A stretch of DNA of 64,000 nt from Dyella_B sp035277725. Its GTDB lineage: Bacteria; Pseudomonadota; Gammaproteobacteria; Xanthomonadales; Rhodanobacteraceae. Below the pieces are notes generated by a model. The model did no database searches and was not told the origin of the DNA. It saw only the letters and a program-made list of their open reading frames with translations. Below are positions 39,591-48,250 of the stretch, in pieces (position 1 is the first letter of the stretch; each line of letters begins with the position of its first letter). The translations under genes and the position numbers were made by a program. Location of the stretch: assembly GCF_035277725.1 (NCBI RefSeq), contig NZ_DATEJY010000065.1, positions 15,179 through 79,178 on the forward strand, written 5' to 3'.

Positions 39591-40193
39591 ATGGCCACCC
39601 TCGCCGACCGCATCGACGCCCTGCTGCCGCAAACGCAATGCGAACAATGCGGCTACCACGGCTGCCGCCCCTACGCGGATGCGATCGCCAACGGCGAAGC
39701 AGACATCAACCAATGCCCACCCGGTGGCAGCGATGGCATTGCCAAGCTCGCCGCCCTGCTCGGCCGCGCACCATTACCGTTGAATCCGGAAAACGGTATC
39801 GAAAAACCACGCAGCCTGGCACGCATCATCGAGGCCGATTGCATCGGCTGCACCAAGTGCATCCAGGTCTGCCCGGTAGATGCCATCGTCGGCGCAAACA
39901 AACTCATGCATACGGTGATCGCCGACGACTGCACCGGCTGCGAACGCTGCGTTCCCGCCTGTCCGGTCGACTGCATTGTGCTTGAACCGATGCCGCTGGT
40001 GCAGGCAGAAGATCCCGCTCACGCTGATGCGGCACGCCTGCATTTCCAACGCCGCGAAACACGCTTGGAGGCACAACGCGCGCAGCGCGAAGCAGAATTG
40101 GCCACACGCAAAGCGCAAGTACACACCGCCAGCCAAAGCGTGCTCGATGCCCTTGCCCGCGCCAAAGCCAGGAAACAGGAACCCAAGCCGTGA
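39591..40193 (+). CDS. RnfB-like iron-sulfur protein
   Basis: A 200-aa ferredoxin-type protein. The N-terminal Fe-S domain (CEQCGYHGCRPYADAI, then NQCPPGG) binds one 4Fe-4S cluster. Two bacterial ferredoxin CxxCxxCxxxCP motifs follow: CIGCTKCIQVCPVDAIVGA and CTGCERCVPACPVDCIVLE. The charged C-terminal helix (about 135-200) is Arg/Ala-rich. The transmembrane anchor of true RnfB is missing, and no other rnf/rsx gene is near, as is usual in Xanthomonadales. It is probably a soluble electron carrier linked to nth, whose start lies 10 bases after its stop. Confidence 0.87.
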   Translation: MATLADRIDALLPQTQCEQCGYHGCRPYADAIANGEADINQCPPGGSDGIAKLAALLGRAPLPLNPENGIEKPRSLARIIEADCIGCTKCIQVCPVDAIVGANKLMHTVIADDCTGCERCVPACPVDCIVLEPMPLVQAEDPAHADAARLHFQRRETRLEAQRAQREAELATRKAQVHTASQSVLDALARAKARKQEPKP

Positions 40194-40203
40194 AGGACAA
40201 GCC

Positions 40204-40839
40204 GTGAAAAAAGCGGATGTGATCGAACTGTTCTCACGCCTGCGCGAACTCAATCCGCATCCCACCACCGAACTGGCCTACACCACGCCGTTCGAATTGC
40301 TGGTGGCGGTGGTGCTATCCGCGCAAGCCACCGACGTGGGCGTCAACAAGGCCACGCGCAAGCTCTACCCGGTTGCCAACACGCCGCAGGCCATCCTCGA
40401 TCTGGGCGAGGAAAAGCTCAAGCGCTACATCAATACCATCGGTCTGTATAACGCCAAGGCCAAGAACGTCATCGCGCTCTGCGGCATTCTGGTGGAGCAA
40501 TACGGTGGCGAAGTGCCGGACAACCGCGAAGCGCTCGAAGCACTGCCGGGCGTGGGACGCAAGACGGCCAACGTGGTGCTCAATACCGCATTCGGCCATC
40601 ACACCATTGCCGTCGACACGCACATCTTCCGCGTCTCCAACCGCACTGGCCTGGCGCCGGGCAAGGACGTGCGCGTGGTGGAAGACAAGCTGGAAAAAGT
40701 AGTGCCGAAGGAATTCAAGCAGGATGCGCATCATTGGCTCATTCTGCACGGCCGCTACGTGTGCAAAGCGCGCAAGCCGGATTGCCCGCAGTGCGTGATC
40801 CGCGATCTGTGCCAATACAAGGACAAGACGCCCGCGTAG
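40204..40839 (+). CDS. nth: Endonuclease III
   Basis: Nth is a bifunctional DNA glycosylase/AP lyase that removes oxidised pyrimidines. The 211-aa protein has the catalytic Lys120 in the helix-hairpin-helix LPGVGRKTANVVL and Asp138 in IAVDTHIFRVSNR, as in E. coli. The C-terminal 4Fe-4S loop is CKARKPDCPQCVIRDLC. Translation starts at GTG 40204, with AAGGACAAGCC upstream; an open frame extends further back inside rnfB but is not homologous. The preceding ferredoxin gene may be relevant to its cluster. The TAG stop is the foot of a REPIN. Confidence 0.96.
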   Translation: MKKADVIELFSRLRELNPHPTTELAYTTPFELLVAVVLSAQATDVGVNKATRKLYPVANTPQAILDLGEEKLKRYINTIGLYNAKAKNVIALCGILVEQYGGEVPDNREALEALPGVGRKTANVVLNTAFGHHTIAVDTHIFRVSNRTGLAPGKDVRVVEDKLEKVVPKEFKQDAHHWLILHGRYVCKARKPDCPQCVIRDLCQYKDKTPA

Positions 40840-40935
40840 GTTGGGGTGCAAGCCCCAACATCATGCAACCCTCTTTGCGCACACACATCCATGGCAACGT
40901 TGTAGTCTCATGTTGGGGTTCGCACCCCAACCTAC
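40836..40935. repeat. REPIN, subtype B with long spacer, supplying the nth stop
   Basis: GTAGGTTGGGGTGCAAGCCC on the left and an inverted partner ending ACCCCAACCTAC. The spacer is about 50 bases, longer than in the other copies. TAG 40837-40839 ends nth. The element lies just upstream of the LacI-type gene. Confidence 0.88.
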
Positions 40936-40969
40936 GGGTCATACGAACAGCGCGACAGAAGGTGCCGTC

Positions 40970-42022
40970 TTGGCCGCAAAACCCTCCCGCAAGCCAGCTA
41001 ACGAACACCCCGGCCGCCTGCAAATGGCCGACATCGCCCGTCTCGCTGGCGTGTCCACCTCCACCGTGTCGCGTGCCCTCAAAGGCAGCACGCTGGTGAA
41101 CGAGGAAACGCGCGAACGCATCGCGCAGATCGCCAGCCAGTTCAACTACACCGTCAACCAGCTGGCGATGAATCTGCGCTCCGGCACCAATCGCACTGTG
41201 GCGGTGGTGGTGCCGTACGAGAAAAACCGCCGCCAGAATTTCTCCGATCCGTTCCTGCACGGCATGATCGGCGCACTCGCGGATGTGCTGACCGAACGCG
41301 ATTACGAGATGCTGCTGGTACGCATGGATGCCGAACAGCTCCCCACCCTCGGCACCCTGGTCGATGGCGGGCGTACCGCCGGCATCATCCTGGTTGGCCA
41401 ATGGCATCACCACGAGCAGCTCAACGCCATGGCGGACCGCAAGCTGCCGCTCGTGGTGTGGGGCGCGCAATTGCCGGATCAGCGCTACAGCTGCGTGGGT
41501 GGCCAAAACGCGGTCGGTGGCCGCCTGGTTGGCGAGCATCTGCTGGCGCAGGGTTGCCGCAGCATCGCCTTTCTTGGTGACCGCGATCTGCCGGAAGTCG
41601 CGCAGCGTTATCGCGGTTTCACGGCGGCGCTACGCAAGCAAGGCATCAAGCACGATCCTGTCTTGCGCAAGGATGTTCCGTTTCTCGCACCCGATGCACG
41701 GCATGCCACGCTGGAGTGGGTCGACAACGGCATCGCGTTTGATGCCCTGTTCGCGGCCAGCGATCTGCTTGCGATGGCAGCCGTCGGCGCCTTGCGTGAA
41801 CGCGGGCTCGATGTTCCGAAGGACGTGCTGGTCGTTGGCTACGACGATGTTGATTTCGCCGCGCATTTCCACCCTTCGCTCACCACCGTGCGCCAGCCGT
41901 TCCAGTTGGGCGCTGAAGCCATGGTGGATGCCTTGCTCGATTTGCTCGGGCACAGCTCAAGAACTTCTGAGCACGAACTGCCAACGCAATTGATCGTTCG
42001 CGAGAGCAGCCAGCGCGCCTGA
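40970..42022 (+). CDS. suxR: LacI-family regulator of the sux locus
   Basis: A 350-aa LacI/GalR repressor. The HTH and hinge region read MADIARLAGVSTSTVSRALK and IAQIASQFNYTVNQLAMNLR. A periplasmic-binding-protein-like sensor domain follows (AVVVPYEKNRRQNFSDPFL, AFLGDRDLPEVAQRYRGF, VLVVGYDDVDFAAHFHPSLT). I place the start at TTG 40970, preceded by GAAGGTGCCGTC. ATG 41024 would begin inside the HTH, and the longer frame from 40841 is REPIN sequence. The gene is followed by a TonB receptor, amylosucrase and MFS transporter, matching the Xanthomonas suxR role in sucrose response. Confidence 0.85.
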   Translation: MAAKPSRKPANEHPGRLQMADIARLAGVSTSTVSRALKGSTLVNEETRERIAQIASQFNYTVNQLAMNLRSGTNRTVAVVVPYEKNRRQNFSDPFLHGMIGALADVLTERDYEMLLVRMDAEQLPTLGTLVDGGRTAGIILVGQWHHHEQLNAMADRKLPLVVWGAQLPDQRYSCVGGQNAVGGRLVGEHLLAQGCRSIAFLGDRDLPEVAQRYRGFTAALRKQGIKHDPVLRKDVPFLAPDARHATLEWVDNGIAFDALFAASDLLAMAAVGALRERGLDVPKDVLVVGYDDVDFAAHFHPSLTTVRQPFQLGAEAMVDALLDLLGHSSRTSEHELPTQLIVRESSQRA

Positions 42023-42029
42023 TGCGTTC

Positions 42030-42095
42030 GCAGGCTGGGATGAAATCCCAGCTTCTTCATGCCGCCTGATGCCGGAATTGCCTCGCAGCCATGTA
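42030..42095. repeat. Degenerate REPIN, subtype A
   Basis: The left REP is intact except for the foot (GCAGGCTGGGATGAAATCCC). The right half is badly decayed (CTCGCAGCCATG). It lies between suxR and the suxA promoter. Confidence 0.65.
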
Positions 42096-42106
42096 TTGCA
42101 ATCGAT
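42096..42106. promoter_or_regulatory. Secondary LacI-type half-site
   Basis: TTGCAATCGAT repeats the left two-thirds of the perfect operator at 42162-42177, 66 bases upstream of it. The spacing is about six helical turns, so cooperative looping is possible. Confidence 0.45.
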
Positions 42107-42161
42107 GCCATCGCCATGTGGCTTTGGCACAATTCGCCTTTGAATTATGCTGCACCGCAAA

Positions 42162-42177
42162 TTGCAATCGATTGCAA
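42162..42177. promoter_or_regulatory. SuxR operator (perfect LacI-type palindrome)
   Basis: TTGCAATCGATTGCAA is a perfect 16-bp palindrome with the central CG step typical of LacI/GalR operators. It lies 145 bases upstream of the receptor start. The gap 42023-42321 contains this site, the half-site, a decayed REPIN and the suxA leader. Confidence 0.8.
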
Positions 42178-42321
42178 AAACCTAAAAATGGCCCCACTGC
42201 CTCCATCGGCAGCACGGTGCGGGAGCGTTCCGTGCCAATCGGTCGGGGATGCCGAACGTGGCCAAGCATTCACTCCAAGGCCGCGCGAGCCGCCCTGCGC
42301 AAAAATTTTGGGGAGAAAACC

Positions 42322-44874
42322 ATGCATCCGTTGTCCACCTTTCGCAGGAACACGCTGACGGTCGCCATCGCACTGATGTGCACGGCGTCGTTCCAGGCCA
42401 CGGCCGGCACCACCGATACAAGCGCACCGCAAGCCACCTCCTCCACGCCATCGAACGCGCAAACCGGCAGCAGCGACGCGTCCAGCCAAGCCAAAGACAA
42501 AAAGCAGAACTCGGTGAACCTGCAGCAGGTCGTCGTCACCGGCTCGCCGCTGCCGTCCACGGAAATGAACTCCAGCATTTCGGTAAGCACGGTCGATGGC
42601 GGGCAGATCCAGAGCAGCGGCGTGCAGAATGCGGCCGATCTGCTGCGCACGATTCCTGGCATCCGCTCCGAGTCATCCGGCGGCGCCGGCAATGCGAACA
42701 TCTCCGTGCGCGGCCTGCCGGTGGCTTCCGGCGGCAGCAAATTCGTGCAGTTCCAGGTCGACGGCATGCCGGTGCTGGAATTTGGCGATACCGCTTTCGC
42801 CACGCCCGATACGTTCCTGCGCACCGACTACAACATCGATCACGTCGAAGCCGTGCGCGGCGGCTCGTCGTCGATCTTCGCCAGCAATGCGCCGGGCGCC
42901 ATCATCAACTTCATCACCAAGGACGGCAGCACGCAGGGAGGCGATATCGGCCTTACCGTCGGATTGGGCAAGTATGACGATCAACGCCTCGATTTCGACT
43001 ACGGCGGCCCGCTTTCGACCTCCACCCGCTATCACTTCGGCGGTTTCGTCCAGCATGGCAACGGCCAGAAAAATACGGATTACACGTCGTCGTCCGGCGG
43101 CCAGCTGATGGGCAACATCACCCACGATATCGATGGCGGCTTTCTGCGCCTGAATCTGCAATTCACGGATACCTACGATCCGGTCTACCTGCCTGTACCG
43201 GTGATGATCACCGGCAACAACAGCGACCCTCACGTCAGCTCCATCCCTGGCTTCAACGTGCAGAGCGGCGTGCTGCAATCGCCCTACTTCACCAACGATA
43301 CCGCGCTCAATGCGCAGGGGCAGACGATTCACACCAATATTCGCGATGGCTACCACACGCGCGTGAATGCGATCGGAGGCGAAGGCAAGTTTTCACTGGG
43401 CGATGACTGGACGCTGCACGAGCAATTTCGCCTGGCCGAGAACTATGGCGCCTTCACTGGTCCGTATCCGACCAATGTAGAAAGCGCGCAAACGCTTGCC
43501 GACAGCATCGGCGGCGCCGGCTCCTACCTTACCTATGCTACCGGCCCGAACGCGGGCAAACGCGTCACCAGTCCCGCGACGTTGGGCGGCAACGGGCTCG
43601 CATCAGAAACGGCACTGTTCAACGTGTCGCTGCCGAACATGGACAACTTCACCAACAACATCAGCCTGTCGCGCACCTTCGATACGGATGTCGGCAAGGG
43701 CACACTGCAGTTCGGCTATTACCACTCGCAGCAGAACGTGGTGCAGGACTGGCACTGGAACATGTACCTGCAGACCGTGCAAAGCCAGGATTCGGCGCTG
43801 CTGAACGTGTATAGCGCCAGCGGCAAGCTGATGACCGAGAACGGCTTGGTGGCCTACGGCACGCCGGGTTTTTGCGGCTCCTGCAACCGCTATTACGACG
43901 CCAAGTACATGATGGATGCGCCGTTCGTTTCCATGACCTGGGAAACCGGTCCCTGGCGCTTCGACGGCGGCGTGCGCTTCGATCGCATCAACGGCAGCGG
44001 TTACTACGTGGGCGCCACGCAGACCGCGGCGGTGGACGTGAATCGCGACGGCGTCCTTTCCGTACCCGAGCAAAGCGTACCGGTTTACGGCGGCGCCACT
44101 TCACCGATCAACTACAGCAAATCGCACCTGGAGTACTCGTTCGGCGCCAACTACACCATCGATTCGAACCTCGCCCTGTTCCTGCGCGCCAGTAGCGGTG
44201 CGCGCTTCAATTCCGATCGCCTGCTGTTCGGCGGCGGCATTCTCGCCGACGGCAGCGTGCCGCAAGGCATCGGCGTCAACGTGGTCAAGCAATACGAAGG
44301 AGGCGTCAAGTGGAACACGGCGCACACCAGCCTGTTCGTCACCGGCTTCATGGCCAACACGCAGGAACAGAACGAGGATGTGACCTCCACGATCGAACCG
44401 TTCATCAGCCGCCACTACCACGCACGCGGCGTCGAATTCGAAGGCTCGGTCAACTACGGTCACTTCTCGCTGGCCGGTGGCATGACCTATACGCATTCGC
44501 GCATCGTCTCCGATGCCATCACGCCCGCCGACGTCGGCAACGTGCCGCAACGCCAGGCGAACTGGGTGTATCAGTTCAGCCCGAGCTATAGCTGGCGCGC
44601 TTTCAACTTCGGCGCCACGCTGATTGGCACCACCAAGTCCTACGCTTCCGATCCGAATGGCCTGGTGATGCCGGGTTATACGCAGGTAAACACGTATGTG
44701 AGCTACGACATCAACGATCGGATGACGGCCTCGCTCAGCGTCAACAATCTGTTCAACGCCATTGGCCTCACGGAGGTTGATTCCAGCCCCGAGACTGTAA
44801 CGAGCAATGGCATCAACACCGCGCGTTCCATTCTCGGCCGCACCATCTATCTCAACTGGCAGTATCACCTGTGA
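42322..44874 (+). CDS. suxA: TonB-dependent outer membrane receptor (sucrose, SuxA-like)
   Basis: An 850-aa TonB-dependent receptor for active uptake across the outer membrane. It has a signal peptide (to about residue 28) and a Ser/Thr-rich spacer. The TonB box region is QQVVVTGSPLPS, and the plug domain (ADLLRTIPGIRSESS, NISVRGLPVASGG, VEAVRGGSSSIFASNAPGAI) is followed by a 22-strand barrel ending in aromatic YLNWQYHL. ATG 42322 has GGGGAGAAAACC upstream. It is followed by amylosucrase with a 4-base overlap. Sucrose specificity is inferred from the sux gene set. Confidence 0.88.
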   Translation: MHPLSTFRRNTLTVAIALMCTASFQATAGTTDTSAPQATSSTPSNAQTGSSDASSQAKDKKQNSVNLQQVVVTGSPLPSTEMNSSISVSTVDGGQIQSSGVQNAADLLRTIPGIRSESSGGAGNANISVRGLPVASGGSKFVQFQVDGMPVLEFGDTAFATPDTFLRTDYNIDHVEAVRGGSSSIFASNAPGAIINFITKDGSTQGGDIGLTVGLGKYDDQRLDFDYGGPLSTSTRYHFGGFVQHGNGQKNTDYTSSSGGQLMGNITHDIDGGFLRLNLQFTDTYDPVYLPVPVMITGNNSDPHVSSIPGFNVQSGVLQSPYFTNDTALNAQGQTIHTNIRDGYHTRVNAIGGEGKFSLGDDWTLHEQFRLAENYGAFTGPYPTNVESAQTLADSIGGAGSYLTYATGPNAGKRVTSPATLGGNGLASETALFNVSLPNMDNFTNNISLSRTFDTDVGKGTLQFGYYHSQQNVVQDWHWNMYLQTVQSQDSALLNVYSASGKLMTENGLVAYGTPGFCGSCNRYYDAKYMMDAPFVSMTWETGPWRFDGGVRFDRINGSGYYVGATQTAAVDVNRDGVLSVPEQSVPVYGGATSPINYSKSHLEYSFGANYTIDSNLALFLRASSGARFNSDRLLFGGGILADGSVPQGIGVNVVKQYEGGVKWNTAHTSLFVTGFMANTQEQNEDVTSTIEPFISRHYHARGVEFEGSVNYGHFSLAGGMTYTHSRIVSDAITPADVGNVPQRQANWVYQFSPSYSWRAFNFGATLIGTTKSYASDPNGLVMPGYTQVNTYVSYDINDRMTASLSVNNLFNAIGLTEVDSSPETVTSNGINTARSILGRTIYLNWQYHL

Positions 44875-46784
44875 GCAAACCGGACGTAGCCGCCCTTTCG
44901 ATGGACCCCGCTTTGCTGGCACGTGCGCGCCAAAGCTTTCTTGCCGAAGTCGGTACGGAAGCGCAAGCCGAGCTTGCAACGCGCTTTGATCGCCATGCGC
45001 CCCGGCTATTGCATTGGCTGAGCAAGCTATACGGCAGACAGCCGATGTTCGAACGATGGCTGCTATCGCTATGCACCACGCTGGGCACGCTTGCGCGTGC
45101 CCGGCCGCCGGTGCTGTGCGAACTTGATCGTGAACGCGAACGCGATCCCGACTGGTTCATCCATGAAAAGCGCGTGGGTTATTGCGCCTACGTGGATCGC
45201 TTCGGCGGCGATCTCAACGGCGTGGCCGAACGTGTGGACTATCTGGAAAACCTGGGTGTCGGCTATCTGCACTTGTTGCCATTTCTGCAAGCGCGCACGG
45301 GGGACAGCGACGGCGGATTTGCCGTAGCCAGCTTTGAAGCCATAGAGCCCGCGCTCGGCAACATGAGCGATCTGGAACAACTGGCAACGCGCCTGCGCAA
45401 AGCGCGCATCAGCCTGTGCGCCGATCTGGTGCTCAACCACGTGGCCGATGAGCACCCATGGGCCGTGGCCGCCATGCAAGGGGATCAACACTATCGCTCG
45501 TATTTCCATCTGTTTTCCGATCGGCGTGTACCCAATCGCTACGAACAGACCGTCGCGCAAATTTTCCCGCAGACCGCGCCTGGCAATTTCACCTATAACG
45601 ATGCACTGCGTAGCTGGGTATGGACCACGTTCTATCCCTATCAGTGGGATCTCAATTACGCGTATCCACCGGTCTTCGCCTCGATTGCCTTCGCCTTGTT
45701 GAAGCTGGCCAACCGCGGCGTGGAAATCTTCCGCCTCGATTCGGCACCGTTTCTGTGGAAACGCCTGGGCACGCCGTGCACGAACCTGCCTGAAGTGCAT
45801 CACATCCTATCGGCGCTGCGCGCCATCGTCGGCATGGTTGCGCCGGGCGTGTTGCTGAAGGCGGAAGCCATCGTGGCATCGACGGACCTGCTGCCCTACC
45901 TGGGCGTGGGCGAAACGCTCGGCAGCGAATGCCATCTGGCTTATCACAGCGGCCTGATGGCGGCGAGCTGGACCGCATTAGGCGAAGGACGCACGACACT
46001 GCTGCGGCAACTGCTGGACAGCACGCCTACCCTGCCCGCGCACACAGGCTGGATGACGTACGTGCGTTGCCACGACGACATCGTGTGGGGCGTGCTGCGT
46101 TCCGACGTTGAAGCCGCCGGCGATGATTTCACGCAACGCATCGGCAACGCTGCAGCGTTTCTGGAAGGACGCCGGCCCGGCAGTTTCGGTCATGGCGTTG
46201 CCTTTCAATCCACCGATGGCAACGCGGTACACGGCACCAACGGCATGGCCGCCACGCTCGTCGGCCTGGATTCGGCCGATAACGCGGATGCGTTGCGGCG
46301 CTTTGCCTTGATGTACGGACTGGCTTTCGCCGTGGGCACGGTGCCATTGCTGTACATGGGTGATGAACTGGCGCAACCGAGCAATGACGCGCATGACGAT
46401 GCTGGCTTGATGGCGCTCGACGGCCGCTGGGCGCAGCGCCCTCGGCTGGATCTGGCGCGCCTGCAGCAACGGTTCGATGGAAACACGATCGCCGGCAAAG
46501 CTTATGCGGCCATCAAGGCGTTGATTGCGGCCCGCAACGATGCATCGTTTGATCCATGCGCAACCGTTGAAACGCTGGACTGCCATAACGAAGCGCTGCT
46601 GGCCATTCGGCGCGGCGAACGCTTCACGGTGGTATTCAACTTCAGCGACAAACCGCAACCGGTCGACTGGACTGGGCTGCACGCCGGCGACGGCTGGACA
46701 ACCCTGCTGCAAACCGCCGACGATGCCGCTATCGACGCAGGCATCTTGCCGGCATGGGCAATGGTATGGCGCAAGAAACCATGA
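44871..46784 (+). CDS. suxB: Amylosucrase (GH13 subfamily 4)
   Basis: Amylosucrase splits sucrose, transferring glucose to an alpha-1,4-glucan and releasing fructose. The 637-aa protein has the helical N-terminal domain with CELDRERERDPDWF, then YVDRFGGDLNGVAERVDYLE. GH13 motifs are DLVLNHVADEHPW, the nucleophile Asp in IFRLDSAPFLW, the acid/base Glu in LLKAEAIVAS, and VRCHDDIVWG. The C-terminal beta-domain is present. Translation starts at GTG 44871, overlapping the receptor stop. It lacks a signal peptide, so it acts in the cytoplasm on imported sucrose. Sucrose hydrolase activity, as reported for some Xanthomonas SuxB-type enzymes, is an alternative. Confidence 0.92.
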   Translation: MSKPDVAALSMDPALLARARQSFLAEVGTEAQAELATRFDRHAPRLLHWLSKLYGRQPMFERWLLSLCTTLGTLARARPPVLCELDRERERDPDWFIHEKRVGYCAYVDRFGGDLNGVAERVDYLENLGVGYLHLLPFLQARTGDSDGGFAVASFEAIEPALGNMSDLEQLATRLRKARISLCADLVLNHVADEHPWAVAAMQGDQHYRSYFHLFSDRRVPNRYEQTVAQIFPQTAPGNFTYNDALRSWVWTTFYPYQWDLNYAYPPVFASIAFALLKLANRGVEIFRLDSAPFLWKRLGTPCTNLPEVHHILSALRAIVGMVAPGVLLKAEAIVASTDLLPYLGVGETLGSECHLAYHSGLMAASWTALGEGRTTLLRQLLDSTPTLPAHTGWMTYVRCHDDIVWGVLRSDVEAAGDDFTQRIGNAAAFLEGRRPGSFGHGVAFQSTDGNAVHGTNGMAATLVGLDSADNADALRRFALMYGLAFAVGTVPLLYMGDELAQPSNDAHDDAGLMALDGRWAQRPRLDLARLQQRFDGNTIAGKAYAAIKALIAARNDASFDPCATVETLDCHNEALLAIRRGERFTVVFNFSDKPQPVDWTGLHAGDGWTTLLQTADDAAIDAGILPAWAMVWRKKP

Positions 46785-48124
46785 CAGGCATGCATGCTGC
46801 GATCCAGGGTGAAGCACCCGCCACGCGCAAGCCACGGCTGACGTTCTGGCAGATCCTCAACATGAACGTCGGTTTCTTCGGCATCCAGTTCAGCTTTGGC
46901 CTGCAGCAAAGCAACATGAGCCCCATCTACAAATACCTGGGTGCGCATGACGCCAGCCTGCCGTATTTGTGGCTGGCCGGACCGATCACCGGCTTGATCG
47001 TGCAACCGCTGATCGGCGCGATGAGCGATCGCACGGTGAGCCGCCTCGGCCGTCGCACACCGTACTTTTTGATCGGCGCGCTGATCTGCAGCGTGTGTTT
47101 GTTTGCCATGCCGTTGAGCCCGGCTCTGTGGATTGCAGCAGGATTGCTGTGGATGCTGGACGCGGCCAACAACATCACGATGGAACCGTATCGCGCGTTC
47201 GTCGGCGATCGTCTGGATACCTCGCAACACGCCGTCGGTTATCTCGCGCAAAGCGCTTTTACCGGTTTGTCGCAGACACTGGCCTATCTCACGCCCTCCA
47301 TCCTGGTGGGCCTGGGGATGCAGGCCGGTGCGGTCAACCGTCATGGCATTCCGAATGTGGTGCTGATCGCCTTCATCATCGGCGCGGCGTGCTCGATCAC
47401 CAGCGTGGCCTGGTCAGCGTGGACCACGCCGGAACTACCGCTGTCGGAGCAGGAAAAAGAACGCATGCGCCACGCGCCCCACAGCCTGGGCGCCACGCTA
47501 GGTGAAGTCGTCGATGCCGTTCGCAACATGCCGGCGACCATGCGGCAGCTTGCGGTGATGATGCTGTTCCAGTGGTATGCGATGTTCTGCTACTGGGAAT
47601 ACATCACGCTCTCCATGGCCCGCTCGCTCTACGGCACCACCGATTCCACCACGCCTGCCTTCGCGCAAGCGTTGTTGATCAGCGGAAAGATGGGCGGCTT
47701 CTACAACTTCATCGCCATGCTGGCCGCCTTTGCAATGATGCCGCTGGCGCGGCGCATGGGCGCCAAGCCTATTCACGCCGTGTGCTTGCTGTGCGGCGGT
47801 GCCGGCATGCTCCTGCTGCCGGGCATCCATGCGCGTGCGATGTTGTTCGCGCCCATGATCGGCATCGGCCTCGCCTGGGCGAGCATGATGGGCAACCCTT
47901 ACGCGATGCTCGCGAGCAGCATTCCGCCGGAACGTGCGGGTGTGTATATGGGTTTGTTCAATGTGTTCATCGTGCTGCCGATGCTGTTGCAGATTCTTAC
48001 TGTGCCGTTGATGTATGAGAGCGTTCTGGCAAGCAATCCGGAGAATGTAATACGGCTGGCGGGTGGCATGTTGTTGATGGCAGCGGTGCTTACACTGAGA
48101 GTGAAAGTGCGAACGCCCGCGTAG
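46781..48124 (+). CDS. suxC: MFS sugar transporter (SuxC-like)
   Basis: A 447-aa inner-membrane transporter with about twelve helices. The start region is followed by NMNVGFFGIQFSFGLQQSNM, PLIGAMSDRTVSRLGRRTPY (MFS loop motif) and NNITMEPYRAFVGDRLDTSQ. It resembles the glycoside/sucrose-type MFS carriers (SLC45-like) of Xanthomonas sux loci. I choose ATG 46781, overlapping the amylosucrase stop as ATGA; ATGs at 46754 and 46766 lie inside that gene. It imports sucrose from the periplasm after SuxA. The stop TAG is a REPIN foot. Confidence 0.88.
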   Translation: MTGMHAAIQGEAPATRKPRLTFWQILNMNVGFFGIQFSFGLQQSNMSPIYKYLGAHDASLPYLWLAGPITGLIVQPLIGAMSDRTVSRLGRRTPYFLIGALICSVCLFAMPLSPALWIAAGLLWMLDAANNITMEPYRAFVGDRLDTSQHAVGYLAQSAFTGLSQTLAYLTPSILVGLGMQAGAVNRHGIPNVVLIAFIIGAACSITSVAWSAWTTPELPLSEQEKERMRHAPHSLGATLGEVVDAVRNMPATMRQLAVMMLFQWYAMFCYWEYITLSMARSLYGTTDSTTPAFAQALLISGKMGGFYNFIAMLAAFAMMPLARRMGAKPIHAVCLLCGGAGMLLLPGIHARAMLFAPMIGIGLAWASMMGNPYAMLASSIPPERAGVYMGLFNVFIVLPMLLQILTVPLMYESVLASNPENVIRLAGGMLLMAAVLTLRVKVRTPA

Positions 48125-48185
48125 GCTGGGATGACAATCCCAGCACCATCATGCATGGCGGTGCTGGGATTTCATCCCAGCCTGC
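48121..48185. repeat. REPIN, subtype A, supplying the suxC stop
   Basis: GTAGGCTGGGATGACAATCC on the left and a partner GCTGGGATTTCATCCCAGCC with foot CTGC on the right. TAG 48122-48124 terminates suxC. Confidence 0.9.
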
Positions 48186-48200
48186 GAACCTCGTCGCAGA

Positions 48201-48230
48201 GCTCCCTCCCCTGCCTGCAGGGGAGGGAGC
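48201..48230. terminator. Strong hairpin between suxC and sulP
   Basis: GCTCCCTCCCCTG and CAGGGGAGGGAGC form a 13-bp perfect stem with a 4-base loop, followed by AGTTTT. It probably ends the sux transcript and may also act on the convergent sulP. Confidence 0.75.
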
Positions 48231-48250
48231 AGTTTTCGGCATAACCTTGA

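Noticed and set aside
40841..40969. N-terminal extension of the LacI-type regulator
   Set aside because: It is translated REPIN sequence; the HTH starts later and TTG 40970 has a ribosome binding site.
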